Assembly (NCBI GenBank): GCA_029203125.1
Contig: CP119317.1
Span: forward strand, 1,054,001-1,118,000
Direction: 5' to 3'
Length of the DNA stretch: 64,000 bases
Origin: Candidatus Cohnella colombiensis
GTDB taxonomy: Bacteria; Bacillota; Bacilli; Paenibacillales; Paenibacillaceae
Part shown: positions 52,702 to 62,171 of the stretch, piece after piece
Layout of the letters: every line of letters begins with the position of its first letter
How positions within the stretch are numbered: the stretch's first letter is position 1
The notes under the pieces: generated by a model
Told to the model about the DNA's origin: nothing
Database searches by the model: none
What the model saw: only the letters and a program-made list of their open reading frames with translations
Made by a program: the position numbers and the translations under genes

Positions 52702-52995
52702 GTGGGAAAGCATAACAATCCATCTGATCACGATTCGAAAGAACATGAACTGAGTGAGCTGGAATTGAATGAGATGTTAGAGGATCTTTGCCGAAGTAAG
52801 GCAGAAGAGTTTCATCTGATTGGATATGAACAAGTGACTGGTGCAGATGTGTGGGAATGTGTAAGTGATAAATACCATAAGAAAGGCACACCCGCGATGC
52901 ATCAAGTCGTAAATGATATTTTGTCACTGAAAGTGACGCAATTTATGAATTATATTACTTTGAATATGTACCGAGGCGAGTTGCGCAATACGTAA
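52702..52995 (+). CDS. comN: post-transcriptional regulator ComN
   Basis: A 97-residue ComN (YrzD) family protein (ELNEMLEDLCRSKAEEFHLIGYEQVT). B. subtilis ComN affects comE operon mRNA and lies in the same spoVB-comN-secDF order. GTG 52702 follows GAAGGGAG at 8 bp. Confidence 0.93.
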   Translation: MGKHNNPSDHDSKEHELSELELNEMLEDLCRSKAEEFHLIGYEQVTGADVWECVSDKYHKKGTPAMHQVVNDILSLKVTQFMNYITLNMYRGELRNT

Positions 52996-53006
52996 ATCGA
53001 CACAAT

Positions 53007-53043
53007 CCGGTCTTCTCCGTTAAGGAGAAGGCTTTCTTTTTGA
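53007..53043 (+). terminator. intrinsic terminator after comN
   Basis: CTTCTCC / GGAGAAG around a short loop, then CTTTCTTTTT. Confidence 0.8.
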
Positions 53044-53069
53044 CTTCGTATAATTTAGGTAGTTATAAT
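53040..53069 (+). promoter_or_regulatory. sigma-A promoter of secD
   Basis: TTGACT (53040-53045), 18-bp spacer, TATAAT (53064-53069). A second TATAAT at 53049-53054 is too close to that -35. Confidence 0.65.
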
Positions 53070-53104
53070 AGGAACATTGAGAATCGAAAGGGGCCGCATG
53101 GAAG

Positions 53105-54379
53105 ATGAATCGTTTAACAACGTTCGTGTTGATTGTTGTTGTAGCTTTCGCAGTAATGGGTGCTACAACTCCAAGCCTGCTTAACAACACAAATCTCGGA
53201 CTCGATTTAAAGGGTGGAGTAGAAATTCTATATGAGGCGGAGCCGATTATAGAAGGTGGCGTAGTTACTAAACAAGCGCTAACACAAACAGCAGCCAGTT
53301 TAGAAAAACGCGCGAACAAGGGCGGTGCCGGTGAACCGGAAATTACGACAGAAGGTAAAGACCGGATTCGTTTGAAAATTGCCATTAATACAGGGGAAAC
53401 AGAACAAGAGCGTGAAGAGGCGCTGAACAAAATTCGTGATCTTATGAAGCGTCCTGCAGAGCTTCAGTTCCGTAGTGCTTCAGGCTGCGAAGATGGATCG
53501 TATTGTAAAATAGAGATGTACGGAAGCGACTTTAAGGAAGGCTCTGCGGGCATTCAATACGATGAATTAAATCGTCCAGTCGTTCGCATTGAAGTTAAAG
53601 ACAAGAGCTTACTTGCTGAAGTATCGGCTCGCCTAATCGGTCAAAGACTAGCGATTTTCCTCGATGATGAATTAAAGTCGGATCCTGTTGTGCAAACTGC
53701 ACTTACAGATGGTACTGCAGTCATTAGCGGGCAAGGCTCAAGAGCCGAAGCTCAGAGTTTAGCCGATGTTATTAACTTAGGCGCACTCCCACTGAAGCTA
53801 TCAGAAAAATATACACAAACGGTCGGTGCGACACTAGGTAAGCAGTCACTACAGGACACATTGTTTGCGGGTGTACTTGCATCTGTACTGATCTTAATTT
53901 TTATGATCGTTTTTTATCGTTTACCAGGTGTAATCGCTTGTTTCTGTTTAATTATTTTTGTATGGTTGTTGCTTGGCATATTCCTATTAATGGGTGCGAC
54001 GCTCACGTTACCGGGAATCGCAGCTTTCGTGCTGGGAATCGGGATTGCGGTCGACTCGAATATTATTCAAGCTGAGCGTATTCGAGACGAAATTCGTAGC
54101 GGAAAGTCGATCGCATCCTCACTTCGTGCTGGAGCTAAAAACAGCTTTAGAGCGATTATCGATGCACATATTACAACTTTAATCGCAGCTGCTGTACTCT
54201 TCTTCATGGGACAAGGTGTCGTTAAGAGCTTTGCAATCGTGCTCATGGCGAGTATTATTGCGAACATCTTAACGAATGTTTACTTGCCGCGCGTGTTTCT
54301 ATCAATGCTCATCAAGAGCGGTCGGTTTAATAAGCCGAGTCTGTATGGCGTGAAGGAGAGTGAAATTCATGCACTTTGA
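53105..54379 (+). CDS. secD: protein translocase subunit SecD
   Basis: A 424-residue RND-family membrane protein that uses proton motive force to complete Sec export. First helix, then NLGLDLKGGVEILYE (the D1 signature), extracytoplasmic domains, and five C-terminal helices with GIGIAVDSNIIQAERIRDE. Separate secD and secF, unlike the fused SecDF of B. subtilis. Ends 11 bp into secF. Confidence 0.97.
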   Translation: MNRLTTFVLIVVVAFAVMGATTPSLLNNTNLGLDLKGGVEILYEAEPIIEGGVVTKQALTQTAASLEKRANKGGAGEPEITTEGKDRIRLKIAINTGETEQEREEALNKIRDLMKRPAELQFRSASGCEDGSYCKIEMYGSDFKEGSAGIQYDELNRPVVRIEVKDKSLLAEVSARLIGQRLAIFLDDELKSDPVVQTALTDGTAVISGQGSRAEAQSLADVINLGALPLKLSEKYTQTVGATLGKQSLQDTLFAGVLASVLILIFMIVFYRLPGVIACFCLIIFVWLLLGIFLLMGATLTLPGIAAFVLGIGIAVDSNIIQAERIRDEIRSGKSIASSLRAGAKNSFRAIIDAHITTLIAAAVLFFMGQGVVKSFAIVLMASIIANILTNVYLPRVFLSMLIKSGRFNKPSLYGVKESEIHAL

Positions 54380-55280
54380 AAATCGTAAATTTAATTTTGT
54401 TCACTCGAGCAAGAAGTTTCTGATTGCGTCCTTGCTTATAACAATTATCGGGATCGTCGCTGTAGCTTTTCGCGGACTGAATTATGGTATCGACTTTAGT
54501 GCAGGTACCTCAATGGATATTTCTGCGACAAAAGTGTTTTCTAAAGAAGAAATTGAGCAATTCATTACGGGAGAGCAATTTGGCGATTACACCTTAACGG
54601 TCTCAGAGAATCGTTCTACGATTCGATTTAAAGAGGCATTAACAGAAGCTCAGGAAAAGCAGATCAAATCGGATTTTGCAACAAAGTTTGATCCTAATGC
54701 TTCATTTGAGGTTAATATTGTTGATCCGGAAATTGCGAAGGAACAAGAAAATAGCGCGCTGATTGGGATGGCGATCGCTTGTATCGGGATTGTGCTCTAC
54801 GTAAGTGTTCGCTTTGAGTGGAGATTTGCAATTTCAGCGATTATCTCGCTTGTCTACAATGCGTTTTTCGTCATCGCTTTGTTCTCTATTTTCCAGTTTG
54901 AGGTAAACCTGCCGTTTATACTTGCGGTATTGACGATTATCGGTTATTCGATTAATGATACCGTTGTTATCTTTGACCGAATTCGTGAAAACTTGCGGTT
55001 TACGAAGATTAAGACGAACGCGGACTTGGATGCGCTCGTCAATAAAAGTCTTTGGCAGACGTTGTCTCGGTCGATTAATACGGTTATTACTGTATTGATT
55101 GCATCGATCTGCTTGTTCATCTTCGGTAGCTCAGCGATTAAGCTGTTCTCGCTGGCGATGATCTTTGGATTAATAAGTGGAGTATATTCTTCGATATTCA
55201 TAGCAAGCCAAATTTGGCTATATTTCAAGAAGAAGCAGCCGCTTAAGAAAGTTGCTGTCAAAGCTCCGAATGCATCGTAG
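54369..55280 (+). CDS. secF: protein translocase subunit SecF
   Basis: A 303-residue partner of SecD with six transmembrane helices, LNYGIDFSAGTSMDI signature near the N-terminus and GYSINDTVVIFDRIREN in the fourth-helix region. ATG 54369 is chosen: AAGGAGAG lies 8 bp upstream; GTG 54360 overlaps it. Overlaps secD by 11 bp. Confidence 0.97.
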   Translation: MHFENRKFNFVHSSKKFLIASLLITIIGIVAVAFRGLNYGIDFSAGTSMDISATKVFSKEEIEQFITGEQFGDYTLTVSENRSTIRFKEALTEAQEKQIKSDFATKFDPNASFEVNIVDPEIAKEQENSALIGMAIACIGIVLYVSVRFEWRFAISAIISLVYNAFFVIALFSIFQFEVNLPFILAVLTIIGYSINDTVVIFDRIRENLRFTKIKTNADLDALVNKSLWQTLSRSINTVITVLIASICLFIFGSSAIKLFSLAMIFGLISGVYSSIFIASQIWLYFKKKQPLKKVAVKAPNAS

Positions 55281-55308
55281 TGTCGGAAAGTGATAAAGGA
55301 GTGGCTCG

Positions 55309-56238
55309 ATGAATAAGGATCAACGCTCCGTTGGTGCGGAACGTGGTGCACTCGTTTCTCTGTGGGGGCTGCTCGGCCTGTTCTTGATGAAAGGGATCGT
55401 CGGTTGGTTCACAGGCAGCAAAGCTTTGCTAGCGGATGCTTGTCATTCCGCTGCTGATTTCGCTAATTCAACTTTGGTATATACAGGATTGCGTAAAGGT
55501 AGAACGTCATCATCTACTCAAGCACAAGCAACGTCGACGATTACAATTGTATTGTCAGTGGGATTGCTTGTCGCAGGCTTGGAAATCGGGATCTCGTCGA
55601 TCAAGTCGGTTGCGCAAGGAGTGCTTGCCGCACCAGGTGTTGGAGCAGTCATTGCAATTGCTGTCGGAATGATTTTCAGAAGTGCACTAGTGAGATACAA
55701 GCGTCGTTTTGAAAGTCGATGTGGATTGCGTGAAGATCGTACAGGTGAAAATCGTTCCGATATTTTTGCATCGTTGACGGCATTAGTGGGCGCAGGTGGT
55801 GCACTTGTTGGTGAAATCTATAAGATGCCATTTCTATATGTGCTCGACCCAGCTGCTGGTCTCGTCATTGCAGTCTTTGTCATTCGAATGGGTGTCCAAT
55901 TGACTGTAGGTGTAATGCGTTCAGCGAAAAAGCACGCCATCGACGAATCCGATTCTCAGATGATGTTTGAGGTGGTTCATCGGATTGATGGTGTTGTTGC
56001 AGTAGAAGAGATTAATGCGAGGGAACATGGCCATTATATTGCCGTTGATGTAATGATTAGTGTGAATCCAAGAATTACTGTGAGCGAGGGGCAAGAGATT
56101 GCTACCCGTGTTCGTCGTTCATTGTTAAAGCGATTTCTTCATGTTATTGATGCTTCAGTAGTTGTACAACCATACGATCCAGGATTTCCTTATAAGACGA
56201 ATCATCAGGATCTAGATTCGTCGCTCCCACTTCAATGA
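55309..56238 (+). CDS. cation diffusion facilitator family transporter
   Basis: A 309-residue CDF exporter with six predicted transmembrane helices and a C-terminal ferredoxin-like domain (EVVHRIDGVVAVEEINAREHG). The TM2 metal site DACHSAAD keeps the expected Asp/His/Asp pattern. The TM5 site reads ENRSD where most members have HxxxD, so metal choice may differ (zinc, iron or manganese cannot be told). It lies between secF and recJ with its own GGAG ribosome-binding site. Confidence 0.92.
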   Translation: MNKDQRSVGAERGALVSLWGLLGLFLMKGIVGWFTGSKALLADACHSAADFANSTLVYTGLRKGRTSSSTQAQATSTITIVLSVGLLVAGLEIGISSIKSVAQGVLAAPGVGAVIAIAVGMIFRSALVRYKRRFESRCGLREDRTGENRSDIFASLTALVGAGGALVGEIYKMPFLYVLDPAAGLVIAVFVIRMGVQLTVGVMRSAKKHAIDESDSQMMFEVVHRIDGVVAVEEINAREHGHYIAVDVMISVNPRITVSEGQEIATRVRRSLLKRFLHVIDASVVVQPYDPGFPYKTNHQDLDSSLPLQ

Positions 56239-56254
56239 TCGGGGGTGCTCCGTA

Positions 56255-58270
56255 TTGATTGAAGCGAACGATAGAATTGTGGCCAAATATAGATGGGATT
56301 TGCCGGGATTGAATACGGCAGCTGCCACTGCACTTTCAAAACAATTAAATATTAGTTCTCTTGTTGCTGGAGTGCTCATTGCCCGGGGTTGGCTTTCTGA
56401 GAGTGAGACACAAGCGTTTCTTGAACCAAGCGTAACGCAACTGCTAGACCCGTTCTTAATGAAAGGGATGAAGCAAGCCGTTGCGCGGATTTCACAAGCG
56501 ATTGCTGAAGGAGAAAGCATTCGTGTTTACGGCGATTATGATGCAGACGGAGTAACCTCAACAGCGCTCATGATTCGATTGCTGACCCGGCTAGGAGCGA
56601 AATTTGACACTTACATTCCTAGTCGCAGTCTTGAAGGTTACGGACTTAACGTTGGAGCGATAGATCGTGCTGCAGATGAGGGAATTACGTTAATTATTAC
56701 AGTCGACAACGGAATTAGTGCAATAGAGCAGATCGCACATGCGGCTTCTAAAGGCATTGATGTCGTCGTTACTGATCATCATGAACCGCCTGAATGTTTG
56801 CCAGATGCGGTTGCGCTTGTCAATCCGAAGCAAGAGGACTGCCCTTATCCCTTCAAGGGCCTTTGTGGAGCAGGAGTGGCATTCAAACTTGCGCATGCGA
56901 TGCTTGGTGAACCCGTTCATGAATATGCGGATCTCGCAGCGATCGGAACAATTGCAGATTTGATGCCATTAACAGGTGAAAATCGCATCATCACACGATT
57001 GGGATTAGCACTAATGCGTCAGCAGCCTACGATCGGCATCCGTGCCTTATGCGAGGTAAGTGGTGTGAAACCGATCGACCTGACTAGTCGACGAATCGGG
57101 TTTGGTCTCGGTCCGCGCCTCAATGCGAGTGGACGGTTGGATCATGCAGATCGTTCGGTGAAGTTACTTGTATCACAGGATGAAGCAGAGGCAAACGTAC
57201 TTGCTGCCGAGCTTAATCAATTGAACGATGAGCGACAGGAGCTCGTTGAACAGACGCTGCTTGAAGCAGAACAACAGTGGTTGCTGCTTAATACAGATGG
57301 CGTTCACCGCAATGTGATAGTGCTAGCACAAGAAGGCTGGAATGCTGGAGTTGCTGGTCTTGTAGCCTCAAAGCTCGTAGAGAAATATTATCGTCCTACT
57401 ATTATTTTGGCTATCGACTCGGATACAGGCTTTTGTAAAGGCTCTGCAAGATCGATTGAGGGCTTTGATCTCTATATGGCATTATCTGCGAATGCTTCGT
57501 TAATGGAGCATTTTGGCGGGCATACGGCAGCAGCGGGACTCACCATTTCCCGGGAAAAGATTGATGAGCTTGCGAGGCAACTGCATGACTTGGCTAGTAA
57601 ATGGTTGACAGAGGAAGATTGGCAGCCTAAGAAGCGAGTCGATTTATCATGCGATTTATCGCAAGTAACGGTTGATGCAGTGGATCAGCTTGCTGGCTTA
57701 GAACCATTCGGTAACGGAAATCCAACGCCTCGAGTAGTCATCTCTGGTGTAACGATCACTGAATGTCGCACGATCGGTAAGGAAGGTAAACATCTGCGCT
57801 TGACTGTTCAGCAAGGACAGCGAGCGATAGAAGCGATTGCTTTTGGAATGGGTGAGCTAGCGGAGCGCTTAACTTCCGGATTGCAGATCGACTTGCTAGG
57901 TGAATTGTCGATTAATGAATGGAAAGATTCGCGTCGTGTTCAATTGATCATACAAGACTTGCGATCGGTTAAGCCAAGTGAGGCGATCGCTTTTCCAGAT
58001 CGCAAACATTTTGCAGAAATATACACCCTCTTCAAGCAACGCTCGTCTTGGCTCGATGTACCTGAAGGCTTTCTTCAGGAAGTTGCGTTAAGGACGAATT
58101 GGCCGTTAGTTACGATCCGAATGGTGCAAGACGTATTCATGGAGTTGGGCTTTATCGTCGCGGAGGGTGCAACTAAACAAATGGTGACCAATCCAGTCAA
58201 TAAGGGACTTGACCAATCTGAGCGTTATTGCAGTGCACGAAGCCAAGCGGAAGCAACAAAGAGGGAATAA
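56255..58270 (+). CDS. recJ: single-stranded-DNA-specific exonuclease RecJ
   Basis: A 671-residue 5'-3' ssDNA exonuclease of the DHH family. Motifs: YGDYDADGVTS, TVDNGIS, VVTDHHEPPE, and the DHHA1 part with FGGHTAAAGL. An OB-fold region follows. It is shorter than B. subtilis RecJ (about 786), mainly at the C-terminus. TTG 56255 with GGGGGTG upstream is the likely start. Confidence 0.95.
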   Translation: MIEANDRIVAKYRWDLPGLNTAAATALSKQLNISSLVAGVLIARGWLSESETQAFLEPSVTQLLDPFLMKGMKQAVARISQAIAEGESIRVYGDYDADGVTSTALMIRLLTRLGAKFDTYIPSRSLEGYGLNVGAIDRAADEGITLIITVDNGISAIEQIAHAASKGIDVVVTDHHEPPECLPDAVALVNPKQEDCPYPFKGLCGAGVAFKLAHAMLGEPVHEYADLAAIGTIADLMPLTGENRIITRLGLALMRQQPTIGIRALCEVSGVKPIDLTSRRIGFGLGPRLNASGRLDHADRSVKLLVSQDEAEANVLAAELNQLNDERQELVEQTLLEAEQQWLLLNTDGVHRNVIVLAQEGWNAGVAGLVASKLVEKYYRPTIILAIDSDTGFCKGSARSIEGFDLYMALSANASLMEHFGGHTAAAGLTISREKIDELARQLHDLASKWLTEEDWQPKKRVDLSCDLSQVTVDAVDQLAGLEPFGNGNPTPRVVISGVTITECRTIGKEGKHLRLTVQQGQRAIEAIAFGMGELAERLTSGLQIDLLGELSINEWKDSRRVQLIIQDLRSVKPSEAIAFPDRKHFAEIYTLFKQRSSWLDVPEGFLQEVALRTNWPLVTIRMVQDVFMELGFIVAEGATKQMVTNPVNKGLDQSERYCSARSQAEATKRE

Positions 58271-58382
58271 TCGTCTATTTATTTTTCGATACAGTGTTTT
58301 ACTAGTCAAATGCAGCATGAAAAGTGTATAATTCTTTTCGGACAACGTATGACATCTATCTTTTTAAAGGAGTATGATCGTC

Positions 58383-58895
58383 TTGAATTTCAAAGACTAC
58401 ATTCGAGTTATTCCTGACTTCCCACAACCGGGCATTCGGTTTAAGGATATTACGACATTGCTTAAAGATCCTGTCGCGTATAAAGAGGCAATTGAGGCAC
58501 TTAGAATGCTCATTAAGGAAAAAGAGATTGACTTAATTGCAGGACCGGAAGCGCGTGGCTTTGTCATTGGTGCCCCACTTGCCCTTGCACTAGGTGTAGG
58601 CTTTGTTCCGATTCGTAAGAGTGGTAAGCTACCAGGGGAAACGGTTGAAGCTGCTTATGATTTAGAGTATGGTAAAGATCGCCTTGCGATTCATAAGGAT
58701 GCGATCCAACCGGGACAAAAAGTGCTGATCGCTGATGATTTGTTGGCAACAGGAGGCACAATTACGACGACGATCAATTTGATTCGTCAACTTGGTGGGG
58801 ACATTGTAGGAGCTGCATTCTTGATCGAGCTTAGCTATTTAGATGGTCGAGACAAGCTAAAGGATATCGATGTGGTATCGTTGATTACTTATTAA
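58383..58895 (+). CDS. apt: adenine phosphoribosyltransferase
   Basis: A 170-residue type I phosphoribosyltransferase that salvages adenine to AMP. PRPP-binding motif VLIADDLLATGGT and the flexible loop region. TTG 58383 is chosen: AAAGGAG lies 11 bp upstream and the length then equals the B. subtilis enzyme; ATG 58374 is only 2 bp from that site. A TATAAT at 58327-58332 may be its -10 box. recJ-apt-relA order is conserved. Confidence 0.96.
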   Translation: MNFKDYIRVIPDFPQPGIRFKDITTLLKDPVAYKEAIEALRMLIKEKEIDLIAGPEARGFVIGAPLALALGVGFVPIRKSGKLPGETVEAAYDLEYGKDRLAIHKDAIQPGQKVLIADDLLATGGTITTTINLIRQLGGDIVGAAFLIELSYLDGRDKLKDIDVVSLITY

Positions 58896-58906
58896 GATGA
58901 ATAACA

Positions 58907-58952
58907 AAAGGACGTTCACCTGCTAAATGCCGCAGGACGAACGTCCTTTTTT
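58907..58952 (+). terminator. intrinsic terminator after apt
   Basis: AGGACGTTC / GAACGTCCT with an inner CCTGC / GCAGG stem, followed by TTTTTT. Confidence 0.9.
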
Positions 58953-58957
58953 GAATG

Positions 58958-59018
58958 ATACACAATTTATTAGTTTCACACTTATCAATATCTAAATAAT
59001 CTCCGCAAAGCTTCTTCA
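58958..59018 (+). repeat. dispersed intergenic repeat, copy 3 (3' part degenerate)
   Basis: These 61 bp align to 48667-48727 with about eight differences, including the exact run CTCCGCAAAGCTTCTTCA. After 59018 the sequence (CCGGCAAGGCGAGAAGG) only loosely resembles the hairpin of the other copies, and the relA promoter follows. Confidence 0.7.
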
Positions 59019-59035
59019 CCGGCAAGGCGAGAAGG

Positions 59036-59065
59036 TTGACGATTCCCGCGAAAAAGAGGCATAAT
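59036..59065 (+). promoter_or_regulatory. candidate sigma-A promoter of relA
   Basis: TTGACG (59036-59041), 18-bp spacer, CATAAT (59060-59065). A 6-bp hairpin CCGATG / CATCGG (59093-59109) lies just before the relA ribosome-binding site GGAAAGGA. Confidence 0.55.
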
Positions 59066-59126
59066 GAAAGGTATAACTTCTGAGAGAAACTCCCGATGTG
59101 AGGCATCGGTGGAAAGGAATTAAGCA

Positions 59127-61325
59127 ATGAGCATGGAGCAGTTGCTCGACAAAGCATCAGCATATATGAAAGAGCAGGATTTGGACAAAATTCGCGATGC
59201 GTATGAATATGCGAATGAAGCTCACATAGGTCAAATGCGCAAATCCGGCGAACCCTACATTCTACATCCCGTTGCTGTTGCGGAGATTTGCGTCGGTATG
59301 CAGATGGATGTCGTTACAGTAATGGCGGCACTTCTTCATGACGTTGTTGAGGACACGAAGGTTACGGTTGATGATATCAAAGCTCGGTATGGTACCGTAA
59401 TTGCGGGTCTTGTAGACGGAGTAACCAAGCTCGAACGGATCCAATTCCGTTCAAAGGAAGAGCAGCAAAACGAAAATTATCGTAAAATGTTCGTGGCAAT
59501 GGCTAATGATATTCGCGTAATATTAATTAAGCTTGCCGACCGACTTCATAATATGCGTACGCTTAAGTTCCAATCCGAGGAAAGTCAGCGTAGAATTGCA
59601 CAGGAAACGCTTGATATCTATTGCCCGATTGCACACCGCCTCGGGATTAGTGCAATCAAGTGGGAGATGGAAGATATTGCACTTCGTTTCTTGAACCCGC
59701 AGCAATATTACAGAATTGCTCATCTCATGAAGAAGAAACGGACAGATCGTGAGCAATATATTGATGAATTAATTTCGCGTATTCGCGAAAAGATTGAAGA
59801 GATGGGCATACAAGGGGACATCTCTGGTCGACCTAAGCACATCTATAGCATCTATAAGAAGATGTCTACAAGAAATAAGCAATTCAACGAAATATATGAC
59901 TTATTGGCGATTCGGATTCTTGTAGATAATGTCAAAGATTGTTATGCGACATTAGGGATTATCCATACATTATGGAAGCCTATGCCAGGTCGCTTTAAAG
60001 ATTATATTGCAATGCCAAAGGCGAATATGTATCAGTCGTTGCATACGACGATTGTGGGTCCAACAGGCGAACCAACGGAAGTGCAAATTCGCACTTGGGA
60101 GATGCACCGGACGAGTGAGTTTGGGATTGCGGCGCATTGGGCCTACAAGGATGGCAATCAGGGGACAATGGCGCAAGGTAGCTTCGGGGATAAGATGAAC
60201 TTTTTCCGTGAAATTATCGAATTGCAGCAAGATACACGTGACGCAGCTGAGTTTATGGAATCACTCAAAATGGATTTCTTCACCGATCTTGTCTTCGTCT
60301 TTACTCCAAAAGGCGAAGTATTTGAGTTGCCTGCAGGCTCTGTTCCGCTTGATTTCGCCTATCGCGTTCATACTGAGGTAGGTAATCGGACAATTGGCGC
60401 GAAAGTAAATGGGAGAATTGTCCCGCTTGATCATAAATTGAAGACGGGCGACATTGTTGAAATTTTAACCTCTAAGCATTCCTATGGTCCAAGTCAGGAC
60501 TGGTTGAAGATTGCACAATCGTCTCATACACGTACGAAGATCAGACAATGGTTCAAGAAGGAAATGCGTGAGGAAAGTGTGGATAAGGGTAAAGAACAAT
60601 TAGAGCGTGAACTAAAGCGTCTTGGCTTAGAGCCCTATGAGTGGATGACCGATGAGAAGCTGCTAGATGCAGCCAAAAAATATACGTTTAACGATATTGA
60701 AGACATGTTATCTGCTGTAGGCTTTGGAGGGATTACAGCTGCACAAATTTGTTCCAAGCTGACAGAGAAGCTACGTAGAGAAGCAGAGGAAGCACAGCAA
60801 ATTCATTTGACAACCGAAGTGAAAGAGATGAAGACGCCTGGCAATGTAAGTTTATCTGAGCGTCGCCGCCAGTCGAATGGTGTTGTTGTCAAAGGGGTAG
60901 ACAATCTACTTGTTCGATTTGCACGTTGCTGCAATCCTGTGCCAGGGGATGAGATCATTGGCTATATTACCCGTGGTCGTGGCGTATCGGTACACCGCAC
61001 GAAATGTACGAATATTCCGACTGGAGATGAAGGTGAGGAAGCAGCACGGGTCATTGAAGTCGAGTGGGAAGAGATTGGTGAATCGACGTATAGCGTGGAG
61101 ATCGAAGTTCTCGGTCATAACCGCAATGGCTTATTGAATGAAGTGCTTCAGTCCGTATCCGAAAGCAAAACGAATATTGCAGCAGTATCGGGACGTTCCG
61201 ACAAAAATAAAAATGCGATCATTCACATGACCATTCTAATAAGGAACAAAGAGCAACTTCAATCAGTCGTAGATAAAATTAAGCGAGTGAAAGATATTTT
61301 TTCAGTTCAGCGGATGATGCAATAG
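59127..61325 (+). CDS. relA: bifunctional (p)ppGpp synthetase/hydrolase Rel
   Basis: A 732-residue stringent-response enzyme. HD hydrolase domain with LLHDVVEDTKV (residues about 70-80), synthetase domain with ANMYQSLHTTIVGP (about 300), TGS domain (VFTPKGEVFELPAGS), conserved cysteine region (FARCCNPVPGD) and a C-terminal ACT domain. Full length (B. subtilis 734). relA-dtd adjacency is conserved. Confidence 0.98.
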   Translation: MSMEQLLDKASAYMKEQDLDKIRDAYEYANEAHIGQMRKSGEPYILHPVAVAEICVGMQMDVVTVMAALLHDVVEDTKVTVDDIKARYGTVIAGLVDGVTKLERIQFRSKEEQQNENYRKMFVAMANDIRVILIKLADRLHNMRTLKFQSEESQRRIAQETLDIYCPIAHRLGISAIKWEMEDIALRFLNPQQYYRIAHLMKKKRTDREQYIDELISRIREKIEEMGIQGDISGRPKHIYSIYKKMSTRNKQFNEIYDLLAIRILVDNVKDCYATLGIIHTLWKPMPGRFKDYIAMPKANMYQSLHTTIVGPTGEPTEVQIRTWEMHRTSEFGIAAHWAYKDGNQGTMAQGSFGDKMNFFREIIELQQDTRDAAEFMESLKMDFFTDLVFVFTPKGEVFELPAGSVPLDFAYRVHTEVGNRTIGAKVNGRIVPLDHKLKTGDIVEILTSKHSYGPSQDWLKIAQSSHTRTKIRQWFKKEMREESVDKGKEQLERELKRLGLEPYEWMTDEKLLDAAKKYTFNDIEDMLSAVGFGGITAAQICSKLTEKLRREAEEAQQIHLTTEVKEMKTPGNVSLSERRRQSNGVVVKGVDNLLVRFARCCNPVPGDEIIGYITRGRGVSVHRTKCTNIPTGDEGEEAARVIEVEWEEIGESTYSVEIEVLGHNRNGLLNEVLQSVSESKTNIAAVSGRSDKNKNAIIHMTILIRNKEQLQSVVDKIKRVKDIFSVQRMMQ

Positions 61326-61341
61326 TTAGGGGACCAAGTAT

Positions 61342-61788
61342 ATGAAAGTCGTATTGCAACGGGTAGCCGAAGCGAAAGTAACCGTTAGTGGTGAAGTTGT
61401 AGGTCAAATAGGTAAGGGGCTATTGCTGCTTGTTGGAATCGGACATGAAGATAGTGAGCGGGACTTGGCCTGGATGGCGGACAAAGTAGCAGTGTTGCGG
61501 GTTTTTGAGGATGATGCCGGCAAAATGAATCTATCGCTAGAGGATGTCGCAGGTGAAATATTATCCGTCTCCCAGTTTACGCTGTTTGGGGATTGCCGTA
61601 AAGGAAGGCGTCCGAACTATATGGGTGCTGCGAGGCCTGAAGTGGCTGAGGCGCTGTATGAACAATTCAATGCGATGCTCGCAAGTAAGAACATTAAGGT
61701 AGAAACAGGGCGTTTTGGTGCGATGATGGACGTGTCGCTTGTCAATGATGGACCGGTGACATTGATTCTGGATAGCAAGGCCGATTGA
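61342..61788 (+). CDS. dtd: D-aminoacyl-tRNA deacylase
   Basis: A 148-residue DTD enzyme that hydrolyses D-aminoacyl-tRNAs. Catalytic-pocket motif SVSQFTLFGD and the cross-subunit Gly-Pro in NDGPVTLILD. Normal length. Starts 16 bp after relA. Confidence 0.97.
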   Translation: MKVVLQRVAEAKVTVSGEVVGQIGKGLLLLVGIGHEDSERDLAWMADKVAVLRVFEDDAGKMNLSLEDVAGEILSVSQFTLFGDCRKGRRPNYMGAARPEVAEALYEQFNAMLASKNIKVETGRFGAMMDVSLVNDGPVTLILDSKAD

Positions 61789-61846
61789 AGCGACGATTGA
61801 TTGGGAACACTACAAGCCATACTCGATCACAGGAGATGTATGGCGA

Positions 61847-62020
61847 ATGAGGCAATCGCGTAAGGAAGCGAATTTAAAGCGAATGATACAGGAAGGCTTG
61901 CTACCTGAACGTCGGGAAGCGGTCGTAATTTCTGATTCATTACGCGAGGAATATAGCGACGATCCGGGAGCTACGGCTTCCGCGGTCGGCAGAAGATTTA
62001 CACCGGGTGGACGAAGCTAA
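61847..62020 (+). CDS. small uncharacterised 57-residue protein
   Basis: ATG 61847 with AGGAGATG 8 bp upstream opens a 57-codon frame. The product starts MRQSRKEANLKRMIQEG and ends RRFTPGGRS; it is basic at the N-terminus, with no signal peptide or membrane segment. It lies between dtd and a strong terminator, so it is the last gene of the relA-dtd transcript. I do not recognise the family. The good ribosome-binding site, spacing and placement before a terminator support a real gene. Confidence 0.65.
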   Translation: MRQSRKEANLKRMIQEGLLPERREAVVISDSLREEYSDDPGATASAVGRRFTPGGRS

Positions 62021-62030
62021 GTGTGAAAAC

Positions 62031-62086
62031 AATCCCTATCGATCAGCAGTGGACCAGGCTGCGTAAGCGATAGGGATTTCTTTATT
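62031..62086 (+). terminator. intrinsic terminator after the relA-dtd unit
   Basis: AATCCCTATCG / CGATAGGGATT with an inner GCAG / CTGC stem, followed by TCTTTATTT. Confidence 0.85.
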
Positions 62087-62171
62087 TGTAAATTTTATCA
62101 AAACTATTAAAACGTTACTATGTTATACCGATAAATGGAGTAACCAAAAGTAAAGGAGGAATTATACTAAA

